Source: an uncultured Lachnospiraceae bacterium
GTDB lineage: Bacteria > Bacillota > Clostridia > Lachnospirales > Lachnospiraceae
Assembly: GCA_947591155.1 (NCBI GenBank)
Contig: CANQDA010000017.1
Span: forward strand, 1 to 64,000
Length of the DNA stretch: 64,000 bases
Direction of reading: 5' to 3'
The notes beneath the pieces are model-generated. The model ran no database searches, was not told the origin of the DNA, and saw only the letters and a program-made list of their open reading frames with translations. The position numbers and the translations under genes are program-made. Shown piece after piece: positions 36,477-44,860 of this stretch (position 1 is the stretch's first letter; every line of letters starts with the position of its first letter).

Positions 36477-36495
36477 CCAGCCAAGCTTAGCTTAA

Positions 36496-37155
36496 TTACT
36501 TAACAACAACCTTGAAGATCTTCCAAGCAGTCTTCTTATACTGGTTATAAGCTTTCACTCTAACCTTGATCTTATAAGTACCCTTCTTGGTGCCCTTCGG
36601 CATGGTCACTTTGATCTTATTGCCTTTTCTGACAACCTTGATCTTCTTTCTGGTCTTCTTGTTGCCACCAGTCACCTTAACCGAAAGCGCTTTGCCTTTG
36701 TTCTTGCTTTTGAGCGTGAACGTAGCAGATTTCGCTTTTTTCTTAAAGCTGGTAGCCTTTACGGTTTTCTGTGTAGCACCCGTTTTCACTGTAGCCTTTG
36801 TCTTAGCCAACGGCTTGATCGTGAACGACTTCTTAACAACTGTACCCTTGTAGTCACCAATACCGGTAACTGTTACCTCGTACGTACCGCTGTTTGTCTG
36901 CTTATGGCCGGACACTGTGTAATCCGTGCCTTCCTTAAGACCCTTGACCGTCACATTCGCCGTCTGCTCTTTTCCATTGTAAGTGAAATTACCACTTACT
37001 GTGACATCGGCATCCGCAAACTTCTTCGGCGCATTAAGGCCAGCGCCTGCAGTATTGGAACTGCCAGTATCAGTTGCTGATGCGCTGATGGCCATCATGG
37101 AGAACGCCATCACAAGGCTTGCTACAAGCAAAACGAGTTTCTTTAAAGATTTCAT
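36496..37155 (-). CDS. Secreted lysine-rich protein with surface-repeat domain
   Basis: A 219-residue protein from MKSLKKLVLLVASLVMAFSM, with GGAGG before the ATG; the signal peptide ends near SASA. Residues about 45-110 form one copy of a common gut-Firmicute surface repeat (YNGKEQTANVTVKGLKEGTD, YEVTVTGIGDYKGTVVKKSF). The last 90 residues are a very basic strand-rich region (KKKAKSATFTLKSKNKGKAL, KTRKKIKVVRKGNKIKVTMP) likely to bind polyanions such as teichoic acid or DNA. Codon use favours AAG and is less GC-rich than the neighbours. No sortase or other anchor. Confidence 0.65.
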   Translation of the reverse strand: MKSLKKLVLLVASLVMAFSMMAISASATDTGSSNTAGAGLNAPKKFADADVTVSGNFTYNGKEQTANVTVKGLKEGTDYTVSGHKQTNSGTYEVTVTGIGDYKGTVVKKSFTIKPLAKTKATVKTGATQKTVKATSFKKKAKSATFTLKSKNKGKALSVKVTGGNKKTRKKIKVVRKGNKIKVTMPKGTKKGTYKIKVRVKAYNQYKKTAWKIFKVVVK

Positions 37156-37281
37156 AACCGTATTCCTCCTTTCCCGGGAAATGTATGATAAATGGTGCTT
37201 TGCCACGTATACACCAAATATCCGAAAAGTAAGTATGTGAAACAGATTCTGTCAGCTTTCCTCTCTATCGCCTCGACGCCG

Positions 37282-38019
37282 TCATTCGCTCTCCTCGCCG
37301 TTCTGGCCGTAATAGCCGCCGTAGCCGCCATAGTAGCCCTTGTAGTATTTTCCGTAGCGCCCATAGTACTTGTAGTAAGCACGGCTCGCCACCTCGGTCT
37401 TGTTGAGAACGATGCCGAGCAGCTTGCAGTCTGCGCGGTCGAGCTGATTCAACGACTGCTTAATCAGTGTCCGTGAGGTCTCCCCGCTGTTCACCACGAG
37501 GATCGCCCCGTCGCACAGGGACGCCACCAGCGCGCCGTCTGCCACATCGATCAAAGGCGCCGAGTCGACGATCACATAGCGGTACTCCTCGGAGAGCTTC
37601 CCGAAGAGCTCGCGGAAGCGAGAGTCCTCCAAAAGCGAGGACGGATTCTCGAGCAGGTTCGTGCACGGCACCATGTCGCCGTTCTCCACATTCGTCTGAT
37701 AGATGACCTCCTCGTACTCCGCCTGTCCGGACAGATAATAATCGAGGCCCTTCAACTCCTGCTCACTGCTGAAGCTATGCCGGTTCTTCAAAACGGATTT
37801 GCGGAGATCCGTGTCCACCAGCACCGTGCGGAAACCAGCCTCTGCCAACATCCGCCAGAGCTGCACGCTCACGAAACTCTTTCCCTCGTTCGGCGTGCTG
37901 CTGATCACCAGAATGATCTTTGTATTCTTGCCGCAGAATTTTATGTTGATGCGGAGGCGGTTCAGCGCCTCCTCCACCGCGTATGGCAACTCAGGCAATT
38001 CCAGATTGAGCTTTTCCAT
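37282..38019 (-). CDS. cpsD: Capsular polysaccharide tyrosine kinase CpsD
   Basis: A 245-residue BY-kinase. Walker A is SSTPNEGKSFVS near residue 42 and Walker A' TVLVDTDLRK near 70; Walker B is RYVIVDSAPLIDV. The last 30 residues form a tyrosine/glycine cluster (YYKYYGRYGKYYKGYYGGYG) that is autophosphorylated in this family. The kinase works with the CpsC membrane protein, encoded directly upstream with a four-base interval, and is reversed by CpsB. Start at ATG 38019 rather than the GTG two codons before. Confidence 0.93.
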   Translation of the reverse strand: MEKLNLELPELPYAVEEALNRLRINIKFCGKNTKIILVISSTPNEGKSFVSVQLWRMLAEAGFRTVLVDTDLRKSVLKNRHSFSSEQELKGLDYYLSGQAEYEEVIYQTNVENGDMVPCTNLLENPSSLLEDSRFRELFGKLSEEYRYVIVDSAPLIDVADGALVASLCDGAILVVNSGETSRTLIKQSLNQLDRADCKLLGIVLNKTEVASRAYYKYYGRYGKYYKGYYGGYGGYYGQNGEESE

Positions 38020-38021
38020 GA

Positions 38022-38915
38022 TCACTTATCCCCCTGCGCAGATTTCTTCTTTCTCTTCCGCTGACGCTGCTTCATTCTCTTCTCATGATTCTCGTTCACC
38101 ATGCCGATATCCGGAATGGACGTCAGCGGTACGATGCCGAAGTATTTCTCGATGTCTTCCGCCGTGTGCACGGTATCGTCCAGCATATAGCGCACGATCA
38201 CATAGCCGCAGTACAGCAGCGCGCCAAGCAAGGCGCCGATCAGTGTGAAGCGGAACAGGCTCGGACTGGACTTGCGCAATGCCGCCCGCGCCTCCTGCGC
38301 AATATTCGGCTCCTCAGTGCCCATCGTCTTCGGCAGATAGTTGATCGCTACCGAGACGACCGTGTTCGCAATGTCCCTGGAGAGCTCCGGGTCGTTGCTC
38401 GTAACGGTGATATTCAGGATACGCGTGTCCGTCGGGTTCGAGATCTCGATCATCTTCGAGAGCGCCTCAGAATCGAAGTCAGATCCCAGTCTCCATTCCT
38501 TTGAGCCAGACTCGTGCTCCTCCCCCTCGATCGGATCCAGATCAAGCCCCAGCTTGTCGATCACCTGATCGAGCACCGGATAGCTCATGATCAACTCTTC
38601 GTAGTCCGCCGTCAGGGACGTGCCGATGTTCAGATCAGTCAGGTCAACAACGGAGTCATCGGACGCCGAGACGATGTACATCCTGGCCTCGGACTCATAC
38701 TTGGGCGCGACAAAGAAATACGCGAAGGCATTCAGAAGCACCGCCCCGAGCAACAGGAAAAAGATGATATACTGCACCCGGTCCAGAAGCATCAGGCCGA
38801 GATCCACGAGATCAATCTCCATCTCGTCGGAATTCTCCTGACGTGCGAACGCGTCGCTCGTGATCACCTTCAGCTCCGCGGTGTCGGTGCCTGCTTTTTT
38901 CTCCACTACATTCAT
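38022..38915 (-). CDS. cpsC: Wzz/CpsC polysaccharide chain-length regulator
   Basis: A 297-residue protein with two membrane helices: about 50-72 (VQYIIFFLLLGAVLLNAFAY) and about 224-243 (FTLIGALLGALLYCGYVIV). Between them lies the extracytoplasmic Wzz domain, with YESEARMYIVSASD after helix 1. The C-terminus (KRMKQRQRKRKKKSAQ) is cytoplasmic and basic. CpsC activates CpsD and sets polymer length. It is the middle gene of the cps operon. Confidence 0.93.
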   Translation of the reverse strand: MNVVEKKAGTDTAELKVITSDAFARQENSDEMEIDLVDLGLMLLDRVQYIIFFLLLGAVLLNAFAYFFVAPKYESEARMYIVSASDDSVVDLTDLNIGTSLTADYEELIMSYPVLDQVIDKLGLDLDPIEGEEHESGSKEWRLGSDFDSEALSKMIEISNPTDTRILNITVTSNDPELSRDIANTVVSVAINYLPKTMGTEEPNIAQEARAALRKSSPSLFRFTLIGALLGALLYCGYVIVRYMLDDTVHTAEDIEKYFGIVPLTSIPDIGMVNENHEKRMKQRQRKRKKKSAQGDK

Positions 38916-38960
38916 ACAGCATTCTCCATTCGTGATTGATATTCAATGCAATTTTTTCTT

Positions 38961-40037
38961 TTATACCTTTTCATAAAACAGCTGCAGCACATCCTCTGCA
39001 ACACTGTCCTCGTCCGCGATGATCTGAGAATAACCAAATTCGTCATGTATTACTTCCCCCTCGATCTCCGGCGGCTCGAAGAACTCATTGGAGCGGAAGG
39101 CTTTCGCGAGCTTGCTGATGTCCTTGCCCGTCAGGGAGGTCACCATATAGTCTTCCAGCGCGTCGTAGAGACCGCGGAAGAACTTCTCGTCGTTCATGAT
39201 CTTGTCGTAGAGGATCGGCTGCGCGGCGTCGAGAAACTGCTGCTGCCTGCGCATACGCCCCATGTTTGATCCGTCGCCGACGTTCATGCGGTCGTGGATA
39301 AAGTGCACAGCCTGCTCGTCGGTCAGCTTCACGGTCTCGCCCATCTTCAGGCTCGGATCGCTGTCCGAGAAATCATCCTCGATCGTGACTGTGACGCCGC
39401 CGAGCTGATGGTTGATGATACCGATACAGTCCATGTTGAGCGCCAGATAGCCGTCGATCGGCTGATCATAGAGCAGACGTGAAAGCGCGTCCACGGCGTT
39501 CTCACAGCTGTTGCCGCGGCCGTTGCCGTAAGAATGAGCAAGGCAAATCGGTCCCTCTTTCTCCCCCAGCTTCTCGCCATCCTCCGACAGAACGTTCATC
39601 GTCGTGATGATGTTGCGGTTGATCGGGAACACTGTGTAGGTGTTCGCATTCTGGTCAACGATAACTAACATCAGCACGTCACACTGGCCCGCACCATACT
39701 CTACATCATTGTAGTATTCGCCAACCTTGCCCCGGGCGTCCACGCCCATGAACAGATAGCTCTTGATCCTGGTCCTGCGCCTGCAGCGCACCCCGCCTAT
39801 CTCTACCGTATTATATAAGTCCGGGTGTAAAAACTGTTCCAGACTAAAGATGTCTCTGTTGTCGACCGCCACGAACAGAATCGCAGACAAGATCCCCACC
39901 GCCGCCAACACAGCCGGCAGTACGAGAGCTTTCCGCTTCAGGCGTTTCTTCTCCTCCTCTGTCCGTTTCGTCCTTCTGCGCCGAAGTGCCGCCCGGCTGA
40001 CGCCCATATGCCGCACCCGGCGGTGATTTCCCGCCAT
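38961..40037 (-). CDS. LytR-CpsA-Psr (LCP) family glycopolymer transferase
   Basis: A 358-residue protein with a basic cytoplasmic N-terminus and one helix (about 38-60). The LCP domain follows (about 93-335): KSYLFMGVDAR, CDVLMLVIVDQN, VFPINRNIITTMNVL and NMGRMRRQQQFLDA. LCP enzymes attach teichoic acid or capsule to peptidoglycan. The usual (I/P)NRDT loop reads Ile139-Asn-Arg141-Asn142-Ile, so the Arg is kept but the Asp is not. The RMRRQQ loop is intact. Its gene follows a 43-residue membrane peptide gene in the cps operon. Confidence 0.88.
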   Translation of the reverse strand: MAGNHRRVRHMGVSRAALRRRRTKRTEEEKKRLKRKALVLPAVLAAVGILSAILFVAVDNRDIFSLEQFLHPDLYNTVEIGGVRCRRRTRIKSYLFMGVDARGKVGEYYNDVEYGAGQCDVLMLVIVDQNANTYTVFPINRNIITTMNVLSEDGEKLGEKEGPICLAHSYGNGRGNSCENAVDALSRLLYDQPIDGYLALNMDCIGIINHQLGGVTVTIEDDFSDSDPSLKMGETVKLTDEQAVHFIHDRMNVGDGSNMGRMRRQQQFLDAAQPILYDKIMNDEKFFRGLYDALEDYMVTSLTGKDISKLAKAFRSNEFFEPPEIEGEVIHDEFGYSQIIADEDSVAEDVLQLFYEKV

Positions 40038-40055
40038 CTATACTCACCCGTCCTG

Positions 40056-40187
40056 TCAGCGGCCGAGCAGGTTCGAGATGAATCTGACTCCGCCTTCCGC
40101 ATTCTGCATCTCGCAGAGCAGCAAAGCGACCAGTACGACGAACAGTACCACGCTTGCAGCAATGATGATCGTATCCTTCTTCAACAT
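40056..40187 (-). CDS. 43-residue membrane peptide in the cps operon
   Basis: ATG 40187, preceded by AGGAG at a good distance, opens a 43-residue frame: MLKKDTIIIAASVVLFVVLV, then ALLLCEMQNAEGGVRFISNL and LGR. One helix (about 6-26) is flanked by a positive N-terminus and a polar C-terminal tail, giving a type II orientation. It lies ten bases downstream of cpsB and 18 bases before the LCP gene. No match is known to me. A small regulator or scaffold of the LCP/CpsCD machinery is a possibility. Confidence 0.65.
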   Translation of the reverse strand: MLKKDTIIIAASVVLFVVLVALLLCEMQNAEGGVRFISNLLGR

Positions 40188-40196
40188 ATCCTCTCC

Positions 40197-40904
40197 TTAT
40201 ATTCCAAGCAGCTCGCAGCCGCGGGAATCCATTTGATCCAGAAACTCGTGTCCCAGCTTCCTCTCAAGCACTGCCCTGCCCTCCGCCAGGTCCGGCGGCC
40301 TGCGGTGCAGTCCGTGGGTGTCGCTCCCGAGCACATGTGCCTTTCCGTCCCGGAACATCCGCACCAGACGGCCTCTCTTTCTCCAGTCCATCAGGCTTTG
40401 CGCGTTAATCTGCGCATAGACCGGAAGCTCCAGCAGCTCTCCGACCCTGTGGCCGTTCCCCGGAAGATCCAGATAGCGCTCAATGTGCGCGAGAAGCACA
40501 CGATAACCTCGCTCTTCGATCAGCGTCTCCACCTCTTCGATGTCCGACGCCTCCCAGGGCATGAACGGCATCTCGAGCAAAAGCAGATCCTTCCCGTCGA
40601 TCGTCAGGCTGTCCAGCTTCTCCGCCCGGCTGATTCCTCGAAAGAAAGCGACTTCCGCGCCGACATGCAACTGCACCGGGCAATCCTGTATTGTCTTCTC
40701 CACAAGCTCCCGGGCACGGCTCCTCTTTTCAAGAAAATGATCCACTCGATCCCGGGATGCATAGAAATGCGGTGTGGCAACGATTACCTCCACACCTTGC
40801 TCCGCTGATTTTTCAAACATCCCGCGTGTCGTCTCGATGTCTCTGCTTCCGTCGTCAATCCCCGGCAGAATATGCGTATGAAAATCAATTATTCTGGATC
40901 TCAT
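40197..40904 (-). CDS. cpsB: CpsB/YwqE-type tyrosine-protein phosphatase (PHP fold)
   Basis: A 235-residue metal-dependent phosphatase that dephosphorylates CpsD. Metal-binding residues are in RIIDFHTHILPGIDDGS, EVIVATPHFYASRD, LLAHIERY and VLGSDTHGLHRR. GAGA lies eight bases before the ATG at 40904; the frame extends upstream without conserved sequence. First gene of the cps operon (cpsB, small peptide, LCP, cpsC, cpsD). Confidence 0.93.
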   Translation of the reverse strand: MRSRIIDFHTHILPGIDDGSRDIETTRGMFEKSAEQGVEVIVATPHFYASRDRVDHFLEKRSRARELVEKTIQDCPVQLHVGAEVAFFRGISRAEKLDSLTIDGKDLLLLEMPFMPWEASDIEEVETLIEERGYRVLLAHIERYLDLPGNGHRVGELLELPVYAQINAQSLMDWRKRGRLVRMFRDGKAHVLGSDTHGLHRRPPDLAEGRAVLERKLGHEFLDQMDSRGCELLGI

Positions 40905-41001
40905 AACCATTTTCTCGTTGAACGTTTTCCTGTCGCCTGAGTAAAGTACCACTGTGCAATACAAAGCAGATTATTTCTTTTTCCATAGTCAGGCTTACAT
41001 C

Positions 41002-41030
41002 AGTATACACTAAGAAACACTTTATGTCAA
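41002..41030 (-). promoter_or_regulatory. Promoter of the cps operon
   Basis: On the minus strand TTGACA (41025-41030) and TATACT (41002-41007) are 17 bases apart, about 100 bases upstream of cpsB. Confidence 0.8.
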
Positions 41031-41219
41031 AGGAAAATGTATACATTAATATAGATTGTATTTCTTTACAGCGCCATCTTTTCCGGGTAAAACGCAGTGT
41101 TTCGCCTTTTGTACTTTGCCCTCAGTATACTCCCGTAAACGGGAATAGTCAAAAAAATCATCACATTTTTGGCAAAAACATGAATAAGCACAATGCTTTT
41201 TCCCTGAAATCCCTTTTCC

Positions 41220-41248
41220 TTGACAAATATTACAAAAAAATGTATTCT
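41220..41248 (+). promoter_or_regulatory. Promoter of the TraX gene
   Basis: TTGACA (41220-41225) and TATTCT (41243-41248) with a 17-base spacer, 65 bases upstream of the start codon. Confidence 0.7.
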
Positions 41249-41312
41249 CTTTTTCGCGGAAACAATGCGCTATGTCAGGCGGAGTCAGGTACAAATGCGG
41301 AAAGGAGTCCAT

Positions 41313-42053
41313 ATGACAAACCCATCAAAATCGTTTCACGGCATCTCCGGAAGCACGCTGAAGCTGATCGCAATCATCACTATGCTGATCGACCATACCG
41401 GTGCGACCTTGATCAGCGCGATTCAATACCATCCGGCCATCGCTTCGGACACGGAGCTTGCGCTGCTGTGGCAGCGAATCTATGACATCTCGCGGGATAT
41501 CGGGCGGATCGCTTTCCCGATCTTCTGCTTTTTATTAGTGGAAGGCTATCAGCATACGCGGGATGTGAAAAAATACGCCGGGCGGCTTCTTCTCTTCGCG
41601 CTGATCTCGGAGGTTCCCTTCGACATCGCACTCAAGGGAAGCTGGTATTTTCCGGACAAGCAGAATGTCTACTTCACGCTGTTCATCGGACTTCTCGTGC
41701 TGGTCGGCATCACCTGGATCACGGGAAACGGCACGCGGAACCTTTTCCTCGCCGTGATCCCGATCGCGCTCGGTATGTACGTCGCGCTGAAGATCAATAC
41801 GGACTATAATTATAAGGGAGTTTTTCTGATCGCGATCCTCTATCTGATGCGGTACAGCCGACTCTATCAGTGCGTCGGCGGGGCCGCCGCCACCGCGTGG
41901 GAGATCCCGGCGCCGCTCGCCTACATCCCGGTCTACCTGTACAACGGCAGGCGCGGACTGCGGTTGAAATATCTGTTCTACTGGTTTTATCCGGCGCATC
42001 TGATGGCGCTCTATCTGATCGAGACCTACGTGATCCCGGCGCTGCCGCTGTAG
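41313..42053 (+). CDS. TraX-family membrane protein
   Basis: A 246-residue protein starting MTNPSKSFHGISGSTLKLIA; GGAG upstream supports this start. The family begins with LKLIAIITMLIDHTGA and continues RIAFPIFCFLLVEGYQHTRD and LFALISEVPFDIAL, all seen here, plus KYLFYWFYPAHLMALYLI near the end. TraX of plasmid F N-acetylates pilin. Chromosomal homologues in Firmicutes are common and their substrate is unknown. About seven membrane helices. It has its own promoter. Confidence 0.92.
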   Translation: MTNPSKSFHGISGSTLKLIAIITMLIDHTGATLISAIQYHPAIASDTELALLWQRIYDISRDIGRIAFPIFCFLLVEGYQHTRDVKKYAGRLLLFALISEVPFDIALKGSWYFPDKQNVYFTLFIGLLVLVGITWITGNGTRNLFLAVIPIALGMYVALKINTDYNYKGVFLIAILYLMRYSRLYQCVGGAAATAWEIPAPLAYIPVYLYNGRRGLRLKYLFYWFYPAHLMALYLIETYVIPALPL

Positions 42054-42149
42054 TCGCCCCCTCCGTTCAGGCGCAGAACACTGCGTGCACGCCAGCCACG
42101 CGATGGGCAGATATATAGTTCAGAACAAACGAAATGGAGAAGTATACAT

Positions 42150-43301
42150 ATGAATAAGAAAGAAGTGCTTGAGATCCGGCGGCTGTTCCACCCGGACCGC
42201 TGCCCCATCACCCGCATCTGCGGCTGTTACGTGGATGGGGAGAAGAACAAGAAGACGAAACTGAGGGAAGCTTTCCTCTCGCTCCCCGACGAGGAAATGT
42301 ATAAGTATTTTGATATTTTTAAGAAAACGCTCTCCGGCACGATCGGCAAAAACCTGCTTGACATGGAGTTTCCGCTCGCGCAGGAGGCAGGCGGCGGCAC
42401 GCAGGAGTTCCTAATGAAGCTGCGCGCAAGCCGCCTGCAGGATGAAGAGCTGCTCGACGAGTTCTACGATAAGGTGATCGAAACCTTTCTGTACCCGGAG
42501 AATTATTACATCGTTCTGATTCATGCGGCGTACGATATCCCGCGCAAAGGCACGGACAACATGGAAATGTTTGACGCGTCCGAGGACGTGTACGAGTTCG
42601 TTCTCTGCTCGATCTGCCCGGTCCGGCTGACGAAACCGGGCCTCTCCTACAATGAGGAGACGAATACCATCACCGAGCGTATCCGCGACTGGTTTGTCGA
42701 GGCTCCCGCGGCAGGCTTTCTGTTCCCGGCCTTCTCCGACCGCAACACGGACATTCACAGCATCCTCTATTACTCCAAAGACCCGGAAGCGCTGAATGAG
42801 GAGTTCGCGCGGCTGCTGCTGGGCTGTGAGCTCCCTCTCACGGCGGCCTCCCAGCGCGACACGTTCAACACGCTCGTCGCGGAAACGTTGCATGAGGAAT
42901 GTACCTACGAGACCGTCAAGACGATCCACGAGACGCTAAACGGGCTCATCGAGGAACGAAAAGACGACCCGGAGCCGCTTGCGCTCGACAGGGACGATGT
43001 AAAGCGGCTGTTCTCTGCCAGCGGAGTCTCCCACGAGACGCTGGAGCACTTCGATGAGAGCTTTGAGGAGGCGGGCGGGGACAAGCGAACCGCCCTCTAC
43101 GTCTCCAACGTCGCGCAGACGCGCAAATTCGAGATCCGCACGCCAAGTATCGTCATACAGGTCAAGCCGGAGTGCGCGGATCTGATCGAGACCCGCGTCA
43201 TCGACGGGCGGACCTGCTTCGTGATTCCGGCTGACGATTCCGTCGAAGTCAACGGGATCCCGGTGCGAACAGCCCACGGCGCCGGAGATAAATCTGTGTA
43301 A
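42150..43301 (+). CDS. DUF4317 family protein
   Basis: A 383-residue soluble protein, MNKKEVLEIRRLFHPDRCPI, followed by TRICGCYVDGEKNKK and AFLSLPDEEMYKYFDIFKKT. This start and layout are characteristic of DUF4317, a protein found widely in clostridia. A central segment (YYIVLIHAAYDIP, VLCSICPVRLTKPGL, FLFPAFSDRNTDIHSILYY) suggests an alpha/beta core. No catalytic motif is recognisable. It is preceded by a 96-base gap after traX and ends in a strong terminator. Confidence 0.9.
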   Translation: MNKKEVLEIRRLFHPDRCPITRICGCYVDGEKNKKTKLREAFLSLPDEEMYKYFDIFKKTLSGTIGKNLLDMEFPLAQEAGGGTQEFLMKLRASRLQDEELLDEFYDKVIETFLYPENYYIVLIHAAYDIPRKGTDNMEMFDASEDVYEFVLCSICPVRLTKPGLSYNEETNTITERIRDWFVEAPAAGFLFPAFSDRNTDIHSILYYSKDPEALNEEFARLLLGCELPLTAASQRDTFNTLVAETLHEECTYETVKTIHETLNGLIEERKDDPEPLALDRDDVKRLFSASGVSHETLEHFDESFEEAGGDKRTALYVSNVAQTRKFEIRTPSIVIQVKPECADLIETRVIDGRTCFVIPADDSVEVNGIPVRTAHGAGDKSV

Positions 43302-43306
43302 ATTTT

Positions 43307-43346
43307 AAGAGTCGACGCAGACAATATCCTGCACCGACTCTTTTTA
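43307..43346 (+). terminator. Terminator after the DUF4317 gene
   Basis: AAGAGTCG (43307-43314) pairs with CGACTCTT (43335-43342), followed by TTTTTAT. It begins six bases after the stop codon. Confidence 0.9.
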
Positions 43347-43443
43347 TCTTGCTGTCAACCTTTTTCAGCCTTCCCGGATCTCTCTTCGACTTTTCACTTT
43401 TTCTGGTCCTTTCGGTCCTTTCTGATCTTTTTCCCTGATTTCC

Positions 43444-43911
43444 CTACAGCACGCCGCACAGCTTCAGGATCCAGTAGCCGAGTCCGATCGCCCAGCTCGT
43501 AAATACGCCGTAGAGGATCACCGGCCCGGCGATCGTGAAGATCTTACAGCCGATGCCGAAGACCTGCCCCTCCTTCTTGAACTCGATCGCGGGCGCCGCC
43601 ACCGAATTCGCGAAACCTGTGATCGGCACGAGCGTCCCCGCCCCGCCGAACTTCGCGAGCTTCTGGTACAAATTGAAGCCGGTCAGCAGGACGCTCAAGA
43701 GGACGAGGATCAACGAGCACCAGCTCCCTGACGTCTCCCTGTCGAGCCCCGCCGCGTCGCAACGGTTGAGAATGAACTGGCCGACTACGCAGATCGCGCC
43801 GCCTGTCACAAATGCCTTACACATATTCAGAAAGAGATTGTGCGTCGGCGTCACATGCTTCACATAGTCCTGGTATTCCTGTTGTTTTTCCTGTTTTGCC
43901 ACATCTGTCAT
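43444..43911 (-). CDS. spoVAC: SpoVAC, spore calcium-dipicolinate channel subunit
   Basis: A 155-residue membrane protein beginning MTDVAKQEKQQEYQDYVKHV. TPTHNLFLNMCKAFVTGGAI opens the first helix, then ICVVGQFI, FNLYQKLAKFGGAGTLVPIT and GFANSVAAPAIEFKKEGQVF, all hallmark SpoVAC segments. SpoVA proteins move dipicolinate into the forespore. The usual neighbours spoVAD and spoVAE are absent; the gene stands alone between the DUF4317 and YdcF genes. Confidence 0.92.
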   Translation of the reverse strand: MTDVAKQEKQQEYQDYVKHVTPTHNLFLNMCKAFVTGGAICVVGQFILNRCDAAGLDRETSGSWCSLILVLLSVLLTGFNLYQKLAKFGGAGTLVPITGFANSVAAPAIEFKKEGQVFGIGCKIFTIAGPVILYGVFTSWAIGLGYWILKLCGVL

Positions 43912-44020
43912 AAGTCGTCTTCTCTTTTCATCCAAGTCAAATCGGCAGCGATTCATTTGCCATATATATTGTCTGCGGGCGCATTCCCCGATTTGCTTCC
44001 CCTAGTATTTCCCGATCCGC

Positions 44021-44058
44021 GCAAAAAATACGCGCGGGACTCTATCTTTTCCCGCGCG
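44021..44058 (-). terminator. Terminator after the YdcF-like gene
   Basis: On the minus strand CGCGCGGGA (44058-44050) pairs with TCCCGCGCG (44039-44031), then TATTTTTTGC follows. Confidence 0.88.
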
Positions 44059-44080
44059 CTCATCGCTCTGATCCGCATTC

Positions 44081-44791
44081 TCAATTTTCAAATCCCGTTT
44101 CTGATTTTCTGAGTTCTGATTGCCGTCCTCTTTCGTCTTCCATTTTCGCGTACATAATCTCATGAAATTGCCCGCCGCAGCGCTCCAGCTCACCGAGCAC
44201 CGTGTCGATGCCCTCCCGCGTCCGATGCCAGCTCTCCCGGCTGATATTCTTCGTGACGACCGGACAGAGCAAAAACTCCGTGTCCGGGAACTGCTCCTGA
44301 TAATACATGAGGCAGCGCCGCGCGTGAAACGCCTGACAACACAGGATCGCCCTGTCGATCTGCATTCCGAGCGCGTCCGTCCTCTTTCGGGAAAAGATCG
44401 CGTTCTCGTAGGTATAGGTCGCCTGCTCCTCCCGCAGGATCGCCTGATCCGGCACGCCGCAGCGCCGCAGGACGTCGCAGAGATAATCACACTCTGTCTC
44501 ATATTTTTTATCCTGATCAGATGCCGCCTCACGCCCTGCACGCAAGTTCCTATCGACGACAGCACTCTGCGCTTCCCCGGACTTCTCTTCCGTTTCTTGT
44601 GCATGGAACCTTCCTGCCAGGATGCTGTACCTCCCCGAAGGCATGACGTACGGCGCGTATCCCTCATGGTACAGCTTCGCGGCATACTTTGCCGCGTCCG
44701 GATAATTGCCGCCCGGCACAAAAATGATATCGGAGCGCCGCGGCTTGTCTTCTATAAAGATAAAATCAGTGACGCACTGATAAAACTGCAA
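44081..44791 (-). CDS. YdcF/DUF218-family protein
   Basis: A 236-residue protein from a probable TTG start. DUF218 motifs: DIIFVPGGNYPDAAKYAAKL, YAPYVMPSGRYS, ECDYLCDVLRRCGVP and ILREEQATYTYENAIFSRK, then ILCCQAFHARRCLMYY. YdcF-type proteins bind SAM or act on envelope lipids (ElyC/SanA relatives); the role here is unknown. A hydrophilic stretch (QETEEKSGEAQSAVVDRNLR) is inserted where relatives have a short loop. It lies downstream of glnS on the same strand, 69 bases away. Confidence 0.82.
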   Translation of the reverse strand: MQFYQCVTDFIFIEDKPRRSDIIFVPGGNYPDAAKYAAKLYHEGYAPYVMPSGRYSILAGRFHAQETEEKSGEAQSAVVDRNLRAGREAASDQDKKYETECDYLCDVLRRCGVPDQAILREEQATYTYENAIFSRKRTDALGMQIDRAILCCQAFHARRCLMYYQEQFPDTEFLLCPVVTKNISRESWHRTREGIDTVLGELERCGGQFHEIMYAKMEDERGRQSELRKSETGFEN

Positions 44792-44860
44792 GCGCCCACC
44801 TCTTCTCTCTTTGCGAAATTCATCACGTCGCTGTTGCCTTCCAAAATCATTGGCCTCTCC

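Larger units (their letters stand above)
40905..41312. other. Divergent 408-bp control region between cpsB and traX
   Basis: The region carries a promoter in each direction. Three GTATAC boxes are present at 41003, 41039 and 41125. The box at 41039 is the centre of the perfect palindrome AATGTATACATT (41036-41047), just upstream of the cps -35 element; the one at 41003 overlaps its -10 element. AAACGGG near 41138 can form a small hairpin. No gene was recognised. Confidence 0.6.
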
